A stretch of DNA of 64,000 bases. Origin: Eudorina sp. 2006-703-Eu-15. Its lineage: Eukaryota > Chlorophyta > Chlorophyceae > Chlamydomonadales > Volvocaceae. Positions 12,130 to 23,929 of the stretch are shown piece after piece. Every line of letters starts with the position of its first letter. Positions within the stretch are counted from its first letter, which is position 1. The stretch covers positions 901,146-965,145 of the forward strand of contig BDSI01000013.1 of NCBI GenBank assembly GCA_003117195.1. The letters run 5' to 3'. The position numbers were made by a program, and so were the translations under genes. The notes under the pieces were generated by a model. That model searched no databases. It was not told where the DNA came from and saw only the letters and a program-made list of their open reading frames with translations.

Positions 12130-12514
12130 GAGAGCGCCGGAGGGCGGGGCGTGAGCCTGAGTTTGGGTGTGGGTGTGGGTGTGAGTGTGAGTGTGAGTGT
12201 TGGTGTAAGCGTGGGAGGGGCGGTCGGATGGCATCTGGGACGGGGTGGTAGGGGTCGGTGCTGCCTGTCCTGACGGCAGGGGCGCACTCGGCGGCCGCCG
12301 CCGTACGGAAGTGGTGGTGGACGATGCTGGTCCCGGGAGGGGCTCACGCCTCACGGACGGGTGTTTCAATGGTGGGCTGAGCCGGATTCGGGACCGCCCT
12401 TCTTCTTTTGATTTGAGCAGGAGCGACTGGGTCGTGCAGCGTGGCCTTCGTTTCCCAGCAGGAACAGTTGGGAGGTGGTACGGCGCTAGAGTGGAACATG
12501 CCGATTAAAGTTTT

Positions 12515-12519
12515 TGTAA
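12515..12519 (+). terminator. TGTAA poly(A) signal of the SDR-CIA30 gene
   Basis: TGTAA, the usual volvocine polyadenylation signal, lies about 390 nt after the stop codon. It is the first one downstream and fits a normal 3' UTR. Confidence 0.6.
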
Positions 12520-13810
12520 AGCGAGGTGTGTGGCGTGGTGTGGTCTGCCGAGGAGTGTGTGTCGGCCGGCGTGGGCATTGGCGCATTGCATGAGTGCCGT
12601 ACCGCACGGGTGCGTTGGTGGTTGCCGTACATACGTCACGAGCACACCTTCCAGGCGAGACAAGCCATGAGGGGAGGTGCACGAGGGGAGGGAGAGTGTG
12701 TGAGAGAATGCGCGGTGGGGGACTTGATTCCCGAGGGAGGTACGCCCCGTCTAGGGCAGCGGTACCCGGGGTGGCAATCACCGGGGGGATCACGCGATTG
12801 GGAGTACGAAAGTTTTTGTTTCGGGGCGGGCGACATGTGCCCGGGGGGCGGTTCCGCTGGCGGACCAGACCCATGCTGGAGTGGACTCAGTACAGCGCGC
12901 ACAAATTGGTTCGTTACATGGTCTGTCTTGATCCCTTCAAAAGAGCAACAGTGTGTTGAGCCCAGGTGCCGTATCTGTTCGCGTCAAATGCCGGGGACGG
13001 GGGCTGCAGCTGCGGCGGCTGCTTCTGTTGCTGTGAGACACCCCGCGACGCCGTGTCGCTGCTGTACGGCACATCGACCGCTGTACGGCCCTGGAACGGC
13101 ATGGGTGATGCACTTGGGGGGGCTCATCGGCAGCACCGTCTCGAAGGGGTGACTGGGACTGACGAGGGGGCTGACGCGGGGCCGGCCACACGAAGGACCA
13201 AGTGGTCTCATGGAGACGAGCGGGGGTTGGGAGACGCCGATCAAGGTAACCCAGTCAGCGGTCACCGGGGGAAGTCTCTGCTCCGCGCACTCGCCTCCAT
13301 CACTCACTGCCACGTGTTGTAAGTGGAACCCACCCGCGGCCGTCAATCCCTTCAGCCAGAACAGACGAGGAGAGAGCGCCGGTCTGTGCGAGGCTGCGAC
13401 TGCATCGTGTTCGTCAGCATGTGGGTGGGTCGGCCCGGAGTGAAGCATGCGCGTGCTTCCACGTGCTTACCGGGCTAGCTAGCCCATGCTACCGGGTTGC
13501 TCATCCGCTCCGCGTGTAAAATCAATTTCCGCCCGCGCGCGATTAGCGTCGCTCGTGACCTCTGGGGATCCCAAGGCCGCAGACCGGACGTCTTAAGAAA
13601 GGCTGGATGCGCAGCTGCAGCCTGCATGTCCCGGCCCGCTGCCACCGCTGGCGCTGCGGTGCCAGCTGAGCGGCCCACGTTGCCCGCCCGCGTGCCTGGT
13701 GGAGCATGCTCGTCACCTCCCCCCCCCCGGGGGTCTTCCGGAGGTGTCATGTGGTCCAGGGCAACGAAATGTGGTGGGCAGTACAGCGACACGTCTCCCG
13801 CGCGTTTCCG

Positions 13811-13855
13811 CGTCTTGACGCAGCCGCGTCTTGACGCAGCCGCGTCTTGACGCAG
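13811..13855. repeat. 16-bp tandem repeat
   Basis: CGTCTTGACGCAGCCG in two full copies plus a partial third. Confidence 0.9.
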
Positions 13856-14346
13856 ATGTACAGCCCTCTACCGTCTGTAGCTGGCCAGGCGGCCCGCGTC
13901 GATCGTTGGAGTCCTTGTCCTGCGCTTCAGGTTCGCGTTCAGATTCCCCGACTCAGAACTTGAGAAAATTAACGATTTCGTTAGAGGAGCATAAAAGGCA
14001 CCCAGGCCTTGCTACGCGGTGTTCCAAAAAGCCCACTGGGATCCATCCGAGTATTGCCACGAATAGGTCCCCCGAGGCAGCTTTCCGGCAATCATGGCTC
14101 CGGAACTCTTCGGAACGGTGCACTTGACTTGTTTGGCACCGAGCAGATTTCAAGGAAACAACCCGCGGACATGCAGTTCATCCAAGACGCAAGGGCTACG
14201 TCCGCGTCCGCAGCAGCAGCAGCAGTTTTTCCTGGACGGAAGAGGGCTGGTGCGTCGATAGCGGACGTAGACCCCGGCCGCTCGTAGTTGTTGGGGTGTG
14301 TGAGACGGACAGACACTGGAAGGATGCTCGCTCGGCGTCTTCGGTA

Positions 14347-14427
14347 CCTCGCAGAGTCACAATTCTGCTCGAAACAGTGACATCAACCTCGCAGTGTCAC
14401 AATTCTGCTCGAAAACGATGACATCAA
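14347..14427. repeat. 40-bp tandem duplication
   Basis: Two adjacent copies of a 40-bp segment starting cctcgcag and ending gacatcaa, with few differences. Confidence 0.85.
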
Positions 14428-15197
14428 GACGAAATGGCAAAGAGAGAAAGAAATTGAAGCCGCTCCTGCTTATGTCAGCGAATGGGGAGCTAGAGCCGGA
14501 CGTGTCGATTTGTCGACCAACGGCGCCGCGGAGCGCCGCGGATGTGCACCGACCCGCTAGCCGATGTAATGTTTAATAACTTAATTTTATGTATAACAAG
14601 GTGTATTTCTGGTGGCCCAGCAGGGCTTAGCCCGCGTACCAGCGCGCTTCTTGCCCAAAGGGCGACCGCTCGCGGAACGGTTCCCACCATACTCGCAGTA
14701 GGGCCGTTGGACTAAAGTGAAACAAAACCTCTAATTAATGAATAATTATTACCGCGCATGATTTTGGCGTGGAATATTGCAGCCAGTATTTGTTAGTTTG
14801 TTAGGGTTTGTTACGGTGAACATGCTGACATAGGCAGGGCCGAGGCACATCCAAGAAATCGATAACTCAAAATAAATTTGGTTACAGAGGTATCCTGGTT
14901 GTTAAGAAGCTGCCCAGTGGCACTCTACTTTCATACTTGAAGTCGGATGCCCGCCATTTGTGTAGGGGCCCAAGCTGCATGTAAGATGTACTTCAATCCA
15001 AATTTCACGCTTGTAAGATCAATCCAATCTACCTTGGAAATCTTACCTTGAGAAAACGTTACATATCGCAAACTACAGTACGCCTTCCATGACATAACTC
15101 TGTTATAATTCGTTGTTTTGCAACAGTTAGACCCCGTACGCGGCATGTGTAATGGAGCCGCGGACCCCGGTGTGACCGTACGTAGCGCCTGTTGTAC

Positions 15198-15204
15198 TAT
15201 ATAA
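15198..15204 (+). promoter_or_regulatory. Candidate TATA box of CAP-A
   Basis: TATATAA lies 233 nt upstream of the CAP-A start codon, the same spacing as the candidate of CAP-E. Supported by sequence and distance only. Confidence 0.3.
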
Positions 15205-15430
15205 TGATGAGGGCCTACTGTAAAGAAAGCAGGCAGGGATTTAACCAAATTCATGTTTTTTGAAGTACGTGTGTGAGTTCACAAAGAGATAAAAGATCTA
15301 GTGATTGGGCTAGAGTGTAAGGGACTGCACCGTACTGTAGCGGAGAAATAAGTCCGATCAGGGACCAAGCTCCTAATTCAACGTAAAACATTCACTTTAC
15401 TTGATATCCTGACAGCTTAGTGCCTCCACC

Positions 15431-17317
15431 ATGGTGAGAACGACCGTCGGCGTGCTGGCCATTACCATCAGCCTGGTTATTTCCTATGGCGCCCTCGCGC
15501 AAGAACTGCAAGGAAACCGTGAGTCGCAAGATATTCAAAAAAACAGCTCCAGCTGCACTTTCTCGCGCTGGTGGACCACCGATCCTTGAGTCATGCTCTA
15601 TAGTGTGTCATCGTTTGTCATGCTCGGATCCTGTCCGTTGTCGTAAGGGAGCGACGCCATCCTTCTGACCCCAGCGACGCCCGTCCGGCCTTCCCTCGCC
15701 GTTGATGCCCTGAATCCAGGTGCACTCAGAGCCGGTGGACGCCGCCACGCTCTGACGGTGGCGGTTGACCTGCCGCCGTCACCACCCGTCCCGGAATCGA
15801 AACCAGAAACCCCTCAGCCGCCTCCAGACGTGCCCGCGCTTCCTCACCCCGCATCTCCGCAGCCTCCCTCGCCCTCTGCCCCATCTTCGCCGCCATTATC
15901 ACCGCCTCAGCCAGACGCTCCGTCGTCACCCCAGACCCCGCCGCCATCTTCTCCATCGTCCGCGCCCCCTCCACCCCGCTCGCCACAGCCGCCATCGCCG
16001 CGCCCGCCATCGCCACCACAGCCGCAACCCTCCCCAGCACCAGCCAGCGCCCCGCAGTCCTCTCCCCCGCCGTCCATCAAGCCGAAGAAGTCATCGCCGC
16101 CTTCTCCCAACCCGCCCAACCCCGTGAAGCCGCCCCGGCCGCCCCGGCCGCAGCCACCCTCTCCGCCCTCGCCCAAGCCGCCGCGGCCGCAGCCGCCGCC
16201 GCTCAAGCCACCCTCCCCGTCGCCCAATCCGCCATCGCCGCCCCTTCCGCCGTCCGAGCCAGGCAGCGACCCCCAAGAAACCCCAGATGGGTTGGGCGGT
16301 GGCAACTGTCCTGACGCGGCGGCGACGCTCAACCTCACAAACGTGTACCGAGCCCGTCACCAGGCGCAGCCCATGGCCTGGAATCCAAGCCTAGCCGCGT
16401 CCGCCACAGCATACGCCAAGAAGCTGGCCGCCGCCGGTTGCCAGTTGATTCACTCGGGCGGCAAATACGGCGAGAACCTGATGATGTGGCAGACCTACCC
16501 CAAGCCGGATAACTCGTGCGTGGGCGCGATCAGGAACTGGTACGCGGAGGTCAAGGACTACAACTTCAACGCCGCGAGGCCTTTCTACGACAACTGGTCC
16601 AAGAACGTCGGCCACTTTACGCAGCTGGTAAGAGGCGAGAGGGAGGGAGGGCGGAACGCTGAAGGCGTCGATGCCTTCGGGCTCATTGCGGCAGCTGAGT
16701 GCATGTCGGATGAATTGGTTTGCGGACTGCAGAGAGGCTCCGGCCGTTGTGGGGCCCGGCGGGGTTTCGGGTCGCCGTCCGTGCACCTGACTGTCGTGTG
16801 CTTACCTGGCTCGCCGCGGCCTCTTTCTCGTGGTGCGCCCTTCCAGGTCTGGCGCACCACAACCTCCGTGGGCTGCGGCGTCGGCACCGCGGACGTGCCG
16901 TACAATTTCGGCAGCAAGACGTACTGGGGCGGCTGCAAGGTGGTCGTCTGCCAGTACCTGCCGCATGGCAACGTCGCCACCGACATGGACTTCTTGAGGA
17001 ACGGTGAGCTGGAGAGCATACACCCCTGCGCCAAGTAAAAGTAGCTATCCTATGCATGAATCGTTACAAGATGGCCTTCGACCCTGGGAGTTGTTACACT
17101 GATTCAGATGGGGGAGCGCCCCGTACGGATACAAACACGCTAGCTATGTACCACGTCATCGCAACGCTCGTGTCGTACACCAGGCCGCTTCATAAATGCA
17201 TCAGGCAAATGCATTAATCCTTGCCAAGGAACTGACTGGCATTCGCTGTTCGCTTTGTGCCTCGTTTCCGCCTTGTCGCATCCAGTGCTTCGGAACACCA
17301 CGGCTGCCGTAGTGTAA
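15431..17317 (+). CDS. CAP-A: secreted CAP-domain protein with long Pro-rich stalk
   Basis: Exons 15431-15518, 15720-16627, 16847-17003 and 17286-17317 give 394 aa. The first exon encodes a signal peptide (hydrophobic [10 protein letters not shown], then A-L-A). Residues 30 to about 223 are a linker dominated by P-P-S-P, P-K-P and P-R-P repeats, of the kind hydroxylated and glycosylated in volvocine wall proteins. The CAP domain (about 224-384) starts G-G-N-C-P-D-A-A, carries the sequon N-L-T, and keeps all four CAP tetrad residues: His in I-H-S-G, Glu in Y-G-E-N, Glu in W-Y-A-E, and His in G-H-F-T-Q. The last exon adds [10 protein letters not shown] and a TAA stop that itself forms TGTAA. 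CAP-A is the only copy in which linker and CAP share one exon. Reading through the last donor would instead end at 17038. CAP proteins are extracellular and often bind lipids or sterols; the role of this one is unknown. Confidence 0.87.
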
Positions 17318-19342
17318 GGAGAGACATGTACGGCAGACTCATGAGCTTTAGATGATGACGCCTGGTCGCCTGGTCGACCGGCAGTGGCGGTAGCCGGGCA
17401 GCTGTGGGAGCTGATGGAGGGGATAAGACCTCCTATCCTGCACAGCTTCATGCCAACGACATCTCCTACATCCTGCGAGCCGCGTGGAAGCATCTCGAAG
17501 AAGAGCGCGGAAGCAAGGATTTGGGCGCACCCAGGCGGAATTTTGGCCGCCACCATGCGTGGCCATACGAGCAGATGGGACGAGCGCCGCCGCAACGCCG
17601 TACGGGTACGGACACTGCTGCCTGCGTGCCTGAAGGCATCGGTTGGCGCCATGGGGCCGCCTCATGGGCTCAGGGGCGTCCTCACGGGCACAGGGGGCCG
17701 CCCGGCGTGTTGCTTGTTGCTCAACATGCATGAAGGTACAGGTCGCATAACCTCAGTGCAGCAAGACCCGGCGGACCGGGTGCTCGAAGCTCATAGATTC
17801 GTAACATCCTTACGAATGATAGATTTGGGGGCACCGCGCTCCCGACCCGCGGGTCTGTGGGCGGATGAGGTTTCGGGTCTGTCCAAGTTGGCCGCGCACG
17901 CGGCGCCGTGAGACGGCATTGGGGATGGCGTGAGGCCGCAGAACATGGCTTCGGTGGTGACTAGCTGATGTTTGTTAGGCTGTTTCAACTCCTGTGCTGC
18001 ACCAAAGACTGGGTTTGGAGCTTTGGACTGTTGCACCAAAGACTGGGTTTGGACTGGTTCACGATTTGGTAAATTACTGACGGTCAGATCATACATATAC
18101 ATGTGTGCGCGGCGGACACGGGTACGAGAGCGCGAGCTGTGGTGAGGTGGCACCTTCGCTAGGAATGAGACTTCCTGTCGGTGACGATGGATGATTTCAG
18201 GTAGCGGGTACTGGGACACATGCACAGGAGCGGCGAGCGCGCTTAGACTTATACAGCAGGGAGGGGCACGGTCTAGGACGGATGGCTGATGCAAGTACGG
18301 ACTTATTTCATTCCACGTAGCTGGTACATGAGTTGCATGGTTTACGCGCCGCGAAAGGCACCGCACCACACCGCAGATCAAGCGTATGTATGTTCATTGG
18401 TTTACAAAGTGGGGGTCGTGGACTGTTCATTCATGGCGCGGGGCGCTGGCTCATGTGTGTTGCGTGAGGAGGCCAGTGCGATTTGTCGTGTTGCGGTAGG
18501 TTGCGTTGATCATGGCAGCAGCAGCGCGCAGTGCAGTCTGGATTTTTGCCGGATGCTACAGATGCCCAGACTGCCTGCCTGCCTGTCTGCTTGCCTTTGA
18601 CAGATTGAATTTGAAATTCATGATGCTTTATGACACGAGGGACACGGGCGCGGATTGCCCAGCCCAGTCCACACGCATGTACATACTGCCACACACTGCG
18701 TCATGTGTTTTTGAGACACGCCAGAATTCATCGTTGTGCACTGATGAATGCCTTGCTGCGGCGGGAAGAGTCGAGACGGACATATTCATTTGTTGTTTTT
18801 GGGCCGTATGTGCTTCGGTTGTGGGCCAGATACCCCGGTCCCGCAACATGTCATGTGTGGTAGTGCACGGTGGCCCGTGCTGCACGGGGTTGAGCATCGC
18901 CCCAATGCAATTTCTGTGATGTTCGATGGTCGTACTTTACTGCCCTAGTTGGACGGCCTGCGGGTTGCCGTACCCGGTGCGGCCAGCCGTGTATTTCGCA
19001 GGTGTGGGCGGAGCGCCAAGTTGCAGAATGGGCAGATCTCGTGTAGACAGATCGCGCGGAATGGTGGGTGCAATACGTGCCATCGGCAGAGATGCTGCGG
19101 CCGTCCGCGGCCAAGAAAGATTCGCGCGGAGAGGCTGTGGTAGGTTGGCGCTTTAATGGATAGCGGCGGTGATAATACGATGTCTGCGTGGGATCCGCGT
19201 GGGACGCGCAGTGCGAACCGGACAGCGGTCTCGCGCCAGTCGAGGAAGGCGTACGGCTTGCGATCATCAGCGTGTGCTGCCGCCGCAGCTCCTACGGGCG
19301 TGTTGTAACCGACCTTCGGGGGGCGTGAACTTTGTTACTCTT

Positions 19343-19404
19343 CGCAGTGTGAGGTGAGTTAGGCTTCGGCTGTCACCGACGACCCGCAGGGTCCGCGCGT
19401 AACA
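19343..19404 (-). mobile_element. Remnant of MITE family 1 (reverse terminus)
   Basis: Matches the reverse complement of the family 1 terminal region (cagtgtgagg, then ggcttcggctgtcac, then gacccgc and gtccgc before gtaac). The other end is not recognisable. Confidence 0.55.
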
Positions 19405-19840
19405 CGACTCATACGAAACGAAATCTTGACCGAACAGATTCTATACCGATTGCATGGAGATGTATCATTTGCCTCGCTTGGCAGCCATCCTCACGAACCG
19501 ATCCGAAGGATCGCCCACATCAAGGCATATGCCCCTTTCCGCCATGTTGGCACGGCCGAACTGTTGTCTCATGCGTACCGCATCGTGCGGTGCCGCAGTA
19601 CGGTATACGGTAGTACTAAGCAGCTCGGATTGGCAGAACACGCCGGCTAGCTGTGGCCTGTGGGTGTCTGGTGCCCACCCGCTGCAGGGCAGGCGGGTCG
19701 GTCACCAGCAGTGCGAGCGGCCGCAGTGCTCTCACGAACCCTAACGACAACAGTAATACTGTTCACTTTGTATCGTGTTGCTCTGTCGGCAAAGCGCCGC
19801 GGGGCCTTCCTCCGGTGGGCGGCGATGATCGCTTTTTTTT

Positions 19841-19882
19841 GGGCGGGGCCCCAGCGCGAAGCGCGTTCGGGGGGCCCCGCCC
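19841..19882. other. GC-rich hairpin
   Basis: Perfect 12-bp inverted repeat: GGGCGGGGCCCC at 19841-19852 and its complement at 19871-19882, with an inner GCGC-gaa-GCGC. A T8 run precedes it and GTGTCCGT repeats follow (about 19897-19930). It may be the end of a repetitive element. Confidence 0.7.
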
Positions 19883-22427
19883 CCTAGGATTGCCCATGTC
19901 CGTGTGTCCGTCCGTGTGTCCGTGTGTCCGGTAACGGCAAAACGTTCATTATCCGCTAAACTAATTCGCAATGTTTGTCATATTAATTGTCCTCTATTGC
20001 AAGGTATTCTTGGTTTGGCTGAAAAAATTCTTTGCGCACAAACGGTCAAAGTAAAGCTCCGCGGTCTCCATGGACCCGAGTCAACATCCACCCAACGCCT
20101 CTCGCGCTCATGTTTGTTGCAACAGGTGCCGCGTGATGAATACTTGGATTAGGAATGGGCGGCGCGTGCTAAATTGAACTTCGATAGTGTTCTGATGTTT
20201 GAACATCAAGATACCACCAACATCAAGATTTGCCTTTCTGTCTTGCCAGATGAATACAACTCAACAATATGTATTGAACCAAAGTTTCAAGATGCAAAGG
20301 GATAGCGTACCGAGTGCCAACGAGTTCTCCAGTTCCGATGGCCCAAAGTCCGGGTCTCACCGCGGCTTTTTCGCACCCTGTTTTTGTCTTACATTTGCTA
20401 TGTAACTATTGATAGCAAACTTTACAGGTTCACGTCTGCTGCGGGCGTGCAACTGAAGGGTTGCATGCCTGCCGACGGACCAAACAACTACGGCAAAACA
20501 AGGATGCTTCAAGCTTGCTTTGTGATCATCTGCTTGACAGACGGATGTGGTAGTGCACTATGGCACTATCGTTACCATAGTGCCGATACGATGACCGCCG
20601 TCGCCGGCGGCGCGTACTGCAGGATGGTTTCCGGGCTGCCGACGTGTTTGGGCCTGGTGAATCTATGCACGCCGATCCCCCTTCAACATCAACGACACCC
20701 CCAATGGCAACCTTTCACTCTCTCACACTGTTGCGCGGTAATAGAGTTTTCTTTCTAAAGCAAGCGGCCTGTACGGATTATAGGCGGCCCCGCCCTTTTC
20801 CGGCTTCGAGGAAGCCGACCCCTACTTGTTCAGCTGCGGATCAGTGCAGCTTTTGTGGTTTCGCCCGTAGGACTGGGTTTTCAGTCACGCCCGAACGCCG
20901 GGATTCGTCGTGCGGTGCTGTCGTGACGGCGCGGTGATGTCCGTCGTGACACCACCCGTCAGCCGTCGACTGGTGGACGCCTCGTCGGCAAGTCTGACGT
21001 GCTCCATCAGGCCCACGGGGAGCGCACGGCAGCAGATGCAGTCTTTGGATCGCCAGGGACTGAAATGCCTATTTGCGGCATGCCTTGCTTTGCAGCTCAG
21101 CGCGGCCATCGTGCTGTTGTTGTTACTACATGCACGTGCCAGTGGATGGAGCCCCGCCGGATGCCTCTGCGTGCATGTTCGGGTAGCTGTGTTTGGCGGC
21201 CCTGGCCCCTCTTCATTTTCGGCAGCGTTGGGTCTTGGGTGGGAGCAAGGCTGTGCGTTGCTCGCGGCTTTGTCTGCGGGGCGCCGCTGCTGGGGTCTCC
21301 TCCCGACAGGCACCGAGAATCCCTTGCCGGGACCCGCGGTAACATTTGTTCGTTGCCCCGCGGCCGCGCTTTGCTCGCTGCCGACTTGCTACTTATCATT
21401 AGCATTAAGGATGTTACAGCGGACCCCTCTTATCATGCGAGGCCGGGCCCCATCCAGGACAGCTGCTCTATCTTGGATGCTGCGTTCCGCGCCTGGTCAG
21501 CAGCCAGCCCAGATAGTGTGACTTTAGGGAGCCCGCGGGGCACACGTGTCCTCGGAAGCAGGGCGGAAGCATGTCGGTCTGTCTGTCCGCTTGGAGAGGG
21601 TCGTTGCATCATATCTAGCTGCCTCAGTTCGGACACCGTGGATCCATGCTCCACCAAAGGGAACCTACCAATCTAGTTGCTTCTGGATCGGGGTCTGATT
21701 TCCTTCGGTTCTGGCGTGGCCTAAGGCTCACAGCGTCCGAGCTCGCGGAGTCATCCAGTTTCGCTGGTCCTCTCAGGGAACGATGCCAGAAGTGATTATG
21801 CAGCTCATTGTGCAGTCCATAGAAAGGAATCGTGTTCTGTAATCATGTAGGGAAAGCGCTGACTCATTTGTTATGTATTGATGTGGCGTACTTGCCACAT
21901 AGTGTATGGCAATCGTTGGTGAGTTTGTGGATTGCTTTGTCAGACGGAAGTAATTTCGTTTCGTAGCTTTGTAATTATGAAGCAGTCGGGTGAACTCGAG
22001 CTGAGTGGCTGCGCAAATACGTGCGACAGGCAGGCATCTCTCGCAGTTAGCGAGCAGCGCATCAGAAAATACATTTGATAATTTTGTAGAAAATATTGCC
22101 AAGTTGATTAAAGGTAGCTGCGCTCTGGGTGCCGACGATGCGCCTCATTGCAACGGATCACGCGGTGTGTGGGTGAGAAGAGTGAGGTGTGAGACCGTTG
22201 CAATCAGGTAATTTGGCGTAGTACTACCGTACCATGACTGAAGAGAGTGCATTTAACAACGCAGAAATGGTACAAGGACATTCCATACAACTGTATGTAT
22301 AATCTGCAGTCACTGCACTTAATTTTTATCAAACGAGCGTGCATACAGTTCAACGCCGTAAACATCCAGTCAGGCAATCCAGCTAATTTATTGTTTTTTT
22401 CAATACCAAATAGTGCAAATAATCATA

Positions 22428-23929
22428 ATGCACCTTCCCAAGAATGTCTGGTCTGCCGTTGTTGTCGTCGCTGTTGTGGTGATGCTTGTGCTTCCGTCAG
22501 CGGCACAAGCGAAGGCCATCGGAAACCATCGTGAGTTCGTTACATACATACAACTTTACCGGGGAGACATATTGATTTCATAATATTTTGTTTGGATATT
22601 AGACTCGCATGAATTTCCTAGGACGCCACCTTCCGCCCATCAAGTTGCTCCTGAGCCTTACGCTGATCCGATGAACTCAATACCTGCGCGTTTATTATGA
22701 TTGTTATACAGGTTCCATTAGGTTAGGAGGCCGGCGACGGGTTTTGGGTGTCGACGGCACCCCTCCGCAGAACCCTGCTCCTACAGCTCCTACCGGCTCG
22801 CAGCCCATCCCATCGTCGCAGTCCAATGAGACGTCGACACCGGCCCCAGCCCAACCGCCTCTTGGTGAGAGCTGATACCGAGTCTGAAGTGTGCTTGCTT
22901 CTTGTACACACCAGATGACAAGGCGCGTTCTCATTCCGCCCACCCTTTTTATCACGATTCTGCACTTGGTTCCACTACTGGGCTTTTGGCTGTCTGAAAC
23001 TGCTGTCCCCATCTTGTGTCTTCCAGGTGGCAACTGCCCTGACGCCGCTGCCACTCTCAACCTCACGAACGTATACCGCAAACGGCATCAGGCGGCGAAC
23101 GTGACATGGAGTGACAGCCTGGCCGTCAGCTCGGCCGCCTACGCCCAGAAGCTGGCCGCCGGCGGCTGCCAGCTGGTTCACTCGGGCGGCAAGGACTACG
23201 GCGAGAACCTGATGATGTGGCAGACCTACCCCAAGCCAGATAACTCGTGCGTGGGCGCGATCAAGAATTGGTACGCGGAGGTCAAGAACTACAACTTCCT
23301 CGCCCAGCGGCCATTCTACGAGAACTGGCCCAAGAACGTCGGTCATTTCACGCAGCTGGTGAGCTGGTTGTCGCGGCTGCTGAAGCAGATATTGCGCTAT
23401 TTACTGTACAGCATTTGAGACACGCTTTATCTATTATCTTGTATGCTGACGACATGTGCCGTACTCGGTCGCTGTCAGGTGTGGCGCGCCTCGACCTCCA
23501 TCGGCTGCGGCGTGGGCACCGCGGACGTGTCCATGAGCCTGGGCGGCAACAAGGCCTACCCGGGCGGCTGCAAGGTGGTGGTCTGCAGGTACAAGGTGCC
23601 AGGCAACGTCGCCAACGACATGTCGTTCCTCAGAAACGGTAAGCAACGAGCGGATTATCAGCCGCCGCAGAGGACTGACGTGAAAGGCGTTGATTGGAAG
23701 CCAGGCCGCCGTTCTGTTATGCATTCGTTGTTATGCATTCGTTGATGGGCCCCGACTGCCGACCTTCGGGCCCCACGATTTATCTGGGAAGACAATGTCT
23801 CACAAATGTACGGCTCGGCCTGCATGCCTCGGGCTCGGACTCCATCAAGCGATGCCTTACAATAATATGCCCATTTTGCTTTATTGCTGTCGCGCAGTGC
23901 AACGAAACACCTCCGCCGCTGTGATCTGA
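22428..23929 (+). CDS. CAP-B: secreted CAP-domain protein
   Basis: Exons 22428-22530, 22712-22864, 23027-23358, 23479-23638 and 23898-23929 give 259 aa. The signal peptide has a Val-rich core and an A-Q-A cleavage site at about 28. The linker exon (residues 35-86) opens with R-L-G-G-R-R-R, the motif shared across the array, and continues as a Pro/Thr/Ser-rich stretch with an N-E-T sequon but no long poly-Pro run. The CAP domain (about 86-249) keeps H-S-G-G, Y-G-E-N, W-Y-A-E and G-H-F-T-Q, and is closest to CAP-A (shared [13 protein letters not shown]). The last exon reads V-Q-R-N-T-S-A-A-V-I then TGA. The start was chosen as the ATG that opens the signal peptide after an AT-rich leader. Confidence 0.87.

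Larger units (their letters stand above)
12130..15430. other. 3' UTR and spacer between the SDR-CIA30 gene and the CAP cluster
   Basis: About 390 nt of likely 3' UTR (with a GTGTGG/GTGAGT repeat at about 12160-12202), then roughly 2.9 kb without a supported gene. Base composition changes here from very GC-rich to mixed at about 13.9-14.6 kb. Two short tandem repeats are listed separately. AT-rich DNA from 14.6 kb to CAP-A probably holds the CAP-A promoter. Confidence 0.6.
17318..22427. other. Spacer between CAP-A and CAP-B
   Basis: No supported gene in 5.1 kb. It holds a 21-bp direct repeat (17999-18019 and 18033-18053), a reverse-oriented MITE terminus (19343-19404), a strong GC hairpin (19841-19882) with a GTGTCCGT repeat behind it, and a MITE-terminus fragment at about 21414. 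A 203-codon frame at 20910-21521 has one hydrophobic stretch but no recognisable family and no convincing gene structure. The AT-rich last 600 nt are probably the CAP-B promoter. Confidence 0.55.

Noticed and set aside
16994..17038. CAP-A ending by read-through at 17038
   Set aside because: All eight genes have a good donor at this exact codon and a matching tail exon downstream. Read-through tails differ between genes.
20910..21521. 203-codon frame with a hydrophobic segment
   Set aside because: No family resemblance, overlapping frames of similar length, and no clear promoter or exon structure.
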